In this document: positions 60,193 to 64,000 of the stretch, one piece after another
Position numbering within the stretch: position 1 is the stretch's first letter
Layout of the letters: the number at the start of each line of letters is the position of its first letter
Origin: Marinobacter salinexigens
Lineage (GTDB): Bacteria; Pseudomonadota; Gammaproteobacteria; Pseudomonadales; Oleiphilaceae
Assembly (NCBI RefSeq): GCF_008370345.1
Contig: NZ_VTUU01000005.1
Coordinates: 124,001-188,000, forward strand
DNA length: 64,000 bases
Direction of reading: 5' to 3'
Notes under the pieces: generated by a model
The model's input: only the letters and a program-made list of their open reading frames with translations
Database searches by the model: none
Told to the model about the DNA's origin: nothing
Position numbers and translations under genes: made by a program

Positions 60193-61818
60193 ATGAACGA
60201 AAGCTTTGATTACATCGTGGTCGGTGCCGGCTCTGCCGGCTGTGTACTGGCAGACCGCCTGTCAGCCGACGGCCGATATTCGGTCTGCGTGCTGGAGGCC
60301 GGGCCCGGCAAGAGCTCGTTCACCATCCGGACACCGGGCGCTTTTGCCGCCCATATGTTCATCAAGACATTCAACTGGGCGTTCAACGCCCGGCCCGACC
60401 AGAACCTACGCGGTGGCCAGCCTTTGTTTACCCCTCGTGGCAAGGGGCTGGGAGGAAGCTCGTTAATCAACGGTATGTTGTATGTGCGAGGCCAGAAAGA
60501 AGACTACGACGAGTGGGAGGCCCTCGGTAATGGAGGCTGGGGCTATCGCGAGATGTTGCCTTACTTCCTGAAATCGGAACACCATGAGACCCTTTCCGGA
60601 AGCCCATATCACGGCAAAGGGGGCAACCTTTATATCAGTGCCCCGGAATCGGCCGAATACCCGATGTCTGAGGCCTTCGTGGACGCGGCGCGGCAGGCTG
60701 GATTTACCTATAGCAGTGATTTTAACGGCGCCCGGCAAGAGGGTGTTGGGTATTTCCACCTGAACATCAAGAATGGCCGCCGGTTTGGTGCTGCCGATGC
60801 CTATCTCAAGCCCGCGATGAATCGCCAGAACCTCACCGTGCTGACCGAAGCAACGGTGAAAAAGCTTGTGCTCGAGGGGAAGCGAGCCGTTGCTGTAGAG
60901 CTTCGTCACAAGGGCAAAGACCGGGTGTTACGTGCAAATCGGGAAATCATACTCAGTGGCGGGGCGATCAACTCACCACAGATACTGCAGCTCTCCGGTA
61001 TCGGCGACCGCGACACCCTGAAGAAACTGGGTATTCCCTGCCTGCACGACATGCCGGGCGTGGGCAAAAACCTGCAGGAGCACGTAGATGCCTGCGTGCT
61101 GGTCTCTAGCCGAAAGAACAATGGCTTCACGGCCTCGCCCGGTGGCCTGCTGAAAATGCTCCCGGATACGATCCGATACATCGTTAGTAAACAGGGCAAA
61201 CTGGCAAAATCCATCACCGAGGCTGGCGGCTTCATCAGGTCCAGTGACCGCGTTGATCGCCCGGATGTTCAGCTCCACATGCTGCCGCTGCTGTTTGATG
61301 ATAGCGGGCGGGACCTGAAACTCATGTCAAACCCCGGTTATTCCGTGCATGTCTGTGTGCTCCGGCCGAAGAGCACAGGCGCCGTGACCATCACATCGGC
61401 GGATCCGTTTGCTGCGCCGGACATCGACTACAATTTCTTTGCCGATCCCGATGACAGCAAAGTGATGGTAGATGGTATCCGCCAGGCCCGCCGGATTCTT
61501 GCCGCGAAGGCGTTTGACGAGTATCAGGGGGAGGAAATCCAGCCGGGCGCAGACTGTCAGTCAGACGAGCAGATCATTGAAAAGGTGAAGGAAAAAGTAG
61601 GCCTGGTGTACCACCCGGTGGGCACCTGCAAAATGGGCACTGACGAGATGGCGGTCGTGGACCCAAAGCTCAGGGTGCACGGCCTCGAAGGCCTGCGTGT
61701 GGTTGATGCGTCCATCATGCCGCGGTTGATCAGCGGTAATACGAACGCGCCTACAATTGCCATTGCCGAAAAGGCTGCTGACATGATTATCGAACAGGCC
61801 GTGGGTTTGGACAACTGA
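60193..61818 (+). CDS. AlkJ-like GMC alcohol dehydrogenase
   Basis: A 541-residue FAD-dependent GMC oxidoreductase. The N-terminal dinucleotide motif is VVGAGSAGCVLADRLS. Other signatures are PRGKGLGGSSLINGMLYVRG, GAINSPQILQLSGIG and the C-terminal YHPVGTCKMGTD with SGNTNAPTIAIAEKAA. By memory it is closer to AlkJ and related alcohol dehydrogenases than to BetA, though annotation as choline dehydrogenase is common. Coupled two bases after the alkylsulfatase, it would oxidise the released long-chain alkanol to the aldehyde. No aldehyde dehydrogenase follows. Confidence 0.9.
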   Translation: MNESFDYIVVGAGSAGCVLADRLSADGRYSVCVLEAGPGKSSFTIRTPGAFAAHMFIKTFNWAFNARPDQNLRGGQPLFTPRGKGLGGSSLINGMLYVRGQKEDYDEWEALGNGGWGYREMLPYFLKSEHHETLSGSPYHGKGGNLYISAPESAEYPMSEAFVDAARQAGFTYSSDFNGARQEGVGYFHLNIKNGRRFGAADAYLKPAMNRQNLTVLTEATVKKLVLEGKRAVAVELRHKGKDRVLRANREIILSGGAINSPQILQLSGIGDRDTLKKLGIPCLHDMPGVGKNLQEHVDACVLVSSRKNNGFTASPGGLLKMLPDTIRYIVSKQGKLAKSITEAGGFIRSSDRVDRPDVQLHMLPLLFDDSGRDLKLMSNPGYSVHVCVLRPKSTGAVTITSADPFAAPDIDYNFFADPDDSKVMVDGIRQARRILAAKAFDEYQGEEIQPGADCQSDEQIIEKVKEKVGLVYHPVGTCKMGTDEMAVVDPKLRVHGLEGLRVVDASIMPRLISGNTNAPTIAIAEKAADMIIEQAVGLDN

Positions 61819-62005
61819 TCGCTTTTGTGCAAACCATTCGTGTCATTGTGTCTCCTTGAAGTGGCACCGGGTCGCCCCTGAAAAGCTTCGGGAAAACGGG
61901 TCAAAAGACGAAACGATCTGACAGGGGTACTGACTAAACCGGAAAGCACTCCGGCTCTAATTACGCTCGAAAAACAACAAAATAACAAGAAGGTATGGAA
62001 CAGTG

Positions 62006-62524
62006 ATGTTGCTGACTGGTTTTGGACTTGGTTGCCTGTTACCCCTTTTCGTGGTTACGTTGCGGGATTTTCGGCACTTGCTGGTTGGCCAGATTTTTCT
62101 GTTGGTGATCATAGCCTCTGCGGCATTTCTGGTTGATCCTTTGGTCCCGATCGAATAGCGCTGGATTACCTCTAACCTGCAAACCACGTTGCCGGCGTTG
62201 TTCTGGCTGTTGTGTCATCTGATTTTCGCTCCGCGACTGCGATTATTGTCGGTTTGGGGTGCAATGGCGCTGTATAGCTTCCTTGCGCCTGCACTGGCGC
62301 GACCGTTCGTGGCGCCGGGTGATGTGTTAACACCCGAGGTGTTCTTCGGTTGGCGGCTGGGCCAGTTCTTTGAATACGTTGTGGTCCTACATGGCCTCAG
62401 CCTGGTAATCCGGTATTGGCGAAACGATCTGGTGGAAGCCCGCAGAAAGGCTCGCCTGGCCTTTCTTTTCATTGTTGGCAGCGCGGTGGGTGTTGCAATT
62501 GAGAGTGTTTCTCTATCCGCCTGA
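62006..62524 (+). pseudogene. Broken membrane-anchored AraC-type regulator gene
   Basis: One reading frame from the ATG at 62006 to 62524 gives a multi-helix membrane segment. It begins LLTGFGLGCLLPLFVVTLRD and continues ALFWLLCHLIFAPRLRLLSV and YSFLAPALARPF. A TAG at 62156 interrupts it. This layout matches the N-terminal membrane part of AraC-family regulators. The C-terminal HTH is missing: the frame ends in a repeat core that starts at about 62521. Both the stop and the truncation would abolish function. It may once have governed the alkylsulfatase operon. Confidence 0.65.
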
Positions 62525-62570
62525 ATGTCCACTTTGCGACCTAAGCACCTAAACAGAAGCGAACATCCGC
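62521..62570. repeat. Dispersed repeat core, inverted pair
   Basis: CTGAATGTCCACTTTGCGACCT at 62521-62542 matches the repeat core at 20100 with two changes. AGAAGCGAACATCCGC at 62555-62570 is its approximate inverse. It lies exactly at the truncated end of the AraC-like gene. Confidence 0.7.
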
Positions 62571-62814
62571 ACTCGCCTCATCTATGGAGGAATGAGTTTA
62601 CGCCTCATTTTTGAATAACCCCACTTCAAAAGCAGTGCAGAGCCAATCAACCTCGCGTGGGTGTGCGTGTAAGTCGCTGTGAAGCTACGATTAAACCAAG
62701 TTCGATGCTATCTCACATTGGAAATGTCCCCAGTCGCAGAATAGAACCCGTCTGAGTTAGGACAACTTCGTAACTCTGCACGGGGATTTTCACGTTATGC
62801 GTTTATTCCGTGTC
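62571..62814. other. Intergenic region
   Basis: No gene seen. A short ATGAG/CTCAT hairpin followed by TTTTT (about 62592-62612) may terminate leftover transcripts. Confidence 0.35.
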
Positions 62815-62820
62815 TATAAT
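62815..62820 (+). promoter_or_regulatory. -10 element of PEP-CTERM gene
   Basis: A perfect TATAAT lies 36 bases before the start codon; the upstream -35 is poor, so an activator may be needed. Confidence 0.45.
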
Positions 62821-62855
62821 GAGGGTTGCCACAAAATCATTTCAGGGACGTTAAG

Positions 62856-63554
62856 ATGAAAAAATTAGCAAGTATGCTTCTCGCCTCAGTGTTTTCTACT
62901 TCCGCCATCGCAGTTCCAATAACTGTAGAGTTCAGCGGTTCGATTTATCAGTCTGATAACCTCACTAGCGCCCCCTACTACGACCCCTCTGAGGATTGGT
63001 CAACCGAGCTGTCTGATCTCTTTAAGCTTGGCGGTGTCATTAGTGGTCATTTCTACTACGAATCAGAGGCAACACCGAGCCAGGTTCTCGGATCAGGTGG
63101 GGACATACTTGCTGAGTACAGCCTTACCGGATTCGATATTCAGTATGAGAGCTTCAGCGGTGGAAGTACGGGAGGAACACTTACCATCGACAACGGCTAC
63201 TATGGCGATTGGGACCAATATGTAGTTTGGACAGATACTGATGACGGGATTTGGGGTACAGGTACCACCGCATCCCTTGGCTATTTTGGTTTGGGTGTCT
63301 ACGACTATACCCAGACTCTGTTAAGTGACAACAGTATTCCCCTGTTTGCGCCGGATATTGATACCTATTGGGACAGCATGATCATGCTTGGCTTTTATGA
63401 AGACCCTACTCTACCCAACGAGGGCACATATATTGTCAACGCGACGGTTACAGAGCTAGGTATCGTGACTGAAGTTCCGGAACCCTCGACCGCTTGGCTG
63501 CTCACACTCGGCCTCTCACTGATGTTCATTAAAAGAAAACGGAGTTCGAAGTGA
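62856..63554 (+). CDS. PEP-CTERM sorting-domain protein
   Basis: A 232-residue exported protein from the ATG at 62856 (AGGGACG upstream). A signal peptide (MKKLASMLLASVFSTSAIA) is followed by a beta-rich acidic middle with many Tyr, Gly, Ser and Asp. The C-terminus has VPEPSTAWLLTLGLSLMFIKRKR, the PEP motif, hydrophobic helix and basic end that exosortase (EpsH) recognises. It is probably sorted to the cell surface with exopolysaccharide. The exosortase is not in this window. Confidence 0.88.
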   Translation: MKKLASMLLASVFSTSAIAVPITVEFSGSIYQSDNLTSAPYYDPSEDWSTELSDLFKLGGVISGHFYYESEATPSQVLGSGGDILAEYSLTGFDIQYESFSGGSTGGTLTIDNGYYGDWDQYVVWTDTDDGIWGTGTTASLGYFGLGVYDYTQTLLSDNSIPLFAPDIDTYWDSMIMLGFYEDPTLPNEGTYIVNATVTELGIVTEVPEPSTAWLLTLGLSLMFIKRKRSSK

Positions 63555-63748
63555 ATAGCCTCAGGAAAGATCGACCCAATGTTTGATTCGTGGTTGTAAA
63601 CATCCCTGTTTCAGTTGCACCGCTGATTAGAGTTTTCCGCCCATTGGTGATTTGCCAGGTATCCATATTGCGTCTGCCCTTCAAGTGAATCTTGGAAAGG
63701 AAACGGGGTGACGCCCGCGGCTCGGGAAAAGGTCTACTTTTGGTCGAT
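63555..63748. other. Intergenic region after PEP-CTERM gene
   Basis: About 190 bases with no gene recognised on either strand and no clear terminator. Confidence 0.35.
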
Positions 63749-63771
63749 CTGAATGTTCGCTTTGCGACCTC
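63749..63771 (+). repeat. Dispersed repeat core, copy at right end
   Basis: Identical over 23 bases to 20100-20122, in the same orientation. Confidence 0.75.
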
Positions 63772-63846
63772 CTGCGCTGTTTCTCCAAATAACTGTTCGC
63801 GTAGACTCCCATCTGATCAGGCCTGCCTCCTGGCGCTGTGTCCATT

Positions 63847-64000
63847 TCAATTTGGCCCTACTGGTAGCGTTTCGATAGTCTCTTTAAACCTTTTCAAAGA
63901 CTGTTCTGATTTTTGCTCAATTGCGCCTTTGAAATGCACGACATTGGCCAATACAAGCGGGAAGTTTGGCATGGTGTATCGTAAAGTGCGTTCGAATTCG
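63847..64000 (-). CDS. C-terminal end of an unknown gene
   Basis: An open frame enters from the right edge on the minus strand and ends at a TGA. The visible residues include RYTMPNFPLVLANVVHFKGA and SLKRFKETIETLPVGPN, which have a protein-like composition. The start and family are unknown because the window ends. Confidence 0.4.
   Translation of the reverse strand, partial: EFERTLRYTMPNFPLVLANVVHFKGAIEQKSEQSLKRFKETIETLPVGPN

Overview
The window looks like a gammaproteobacterial chromosome, or a large replicon, of Marinobacter-like type. This is inferred from gene content: a DcaP-type porin, HME-RND metal pumps, an alkylsulfatase next to an AlkJ-like dehydrogenase, an LpxR-like protein and a PEP-CTERM protein. 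No rRNA, CRISPR array, complete tRNA or complete insertion sequence was found.

1-20 kb is a metal-resistance region. After a porin tail come two complete czcCBA-like heavy-metal RND operons on the + strand. The first carries a PII-like gene at its end. Between and beyond them lie an outer-membrane protein, two PhoQ-like histidine kinases, one OmpR-type regulator, a small secreted protein and a TorF-like porin. A third metal operon survives only as wreckage. A czcC remnant is joined head to head with a histidine kinase that has lost its 5' end, and the gene after czcC keeps only its ribosome site and start codon before repeat DNA begins.

20-33 kb is a mobile-element core on the + strand. It has small membrane proteins, a frameshifted ssb, RecT, a YqaJ exonuclease, a CobS-like MoxR ATPase, a WGR protein, a DUF3150 protein, a CobT-like VWA protein and a Toprim protein. 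The gene set resembles the ssb/bet/exo/cobS block of SXT/R391 and IncC elements, but no conjugation, replication or integrase gene is seen here. Many genes are preceded by a short nested hairpin just before the ribosome site, and three places share a related leader sequence.

33-49 kb is accessory DNA: a small PD-(D/E)XK protein; a compact cluster of unrecognised membrane and secreted proteins, including a PH-domain protein (33.7-37.7 kb); a RES-Xre toxin-antitoxin pair; a serine resolvase directly followed by a giant Type ISP restriction-modification enzyme; tiny basic proteins; a DsbA-like protein; a decayed gene; and a secreted HNH nuclease.

49-55 kb holds a TetR-controlled RND drug-efflux pair and a LysR gene whose DNA-binding half is missing. 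It is cut exactly where a 3' fragment of tRNA-Arg(CCG) lies, which is a likely integration scar. 55-64 kb holds an LpxR-like lipid A deacylase, a LysR gene divergent from an alkylsulfatase/alcohol dehydrogenase operon (alkyl sulfate to alkanol to aldehyde), a broken membrane AraC-type gene, a PEP-CTERM protein and the end of an unknown gene. A dispersed repeat family sharing the core GAATGTTCGCTTTGCGACC recurs at gene ends and truncation points.
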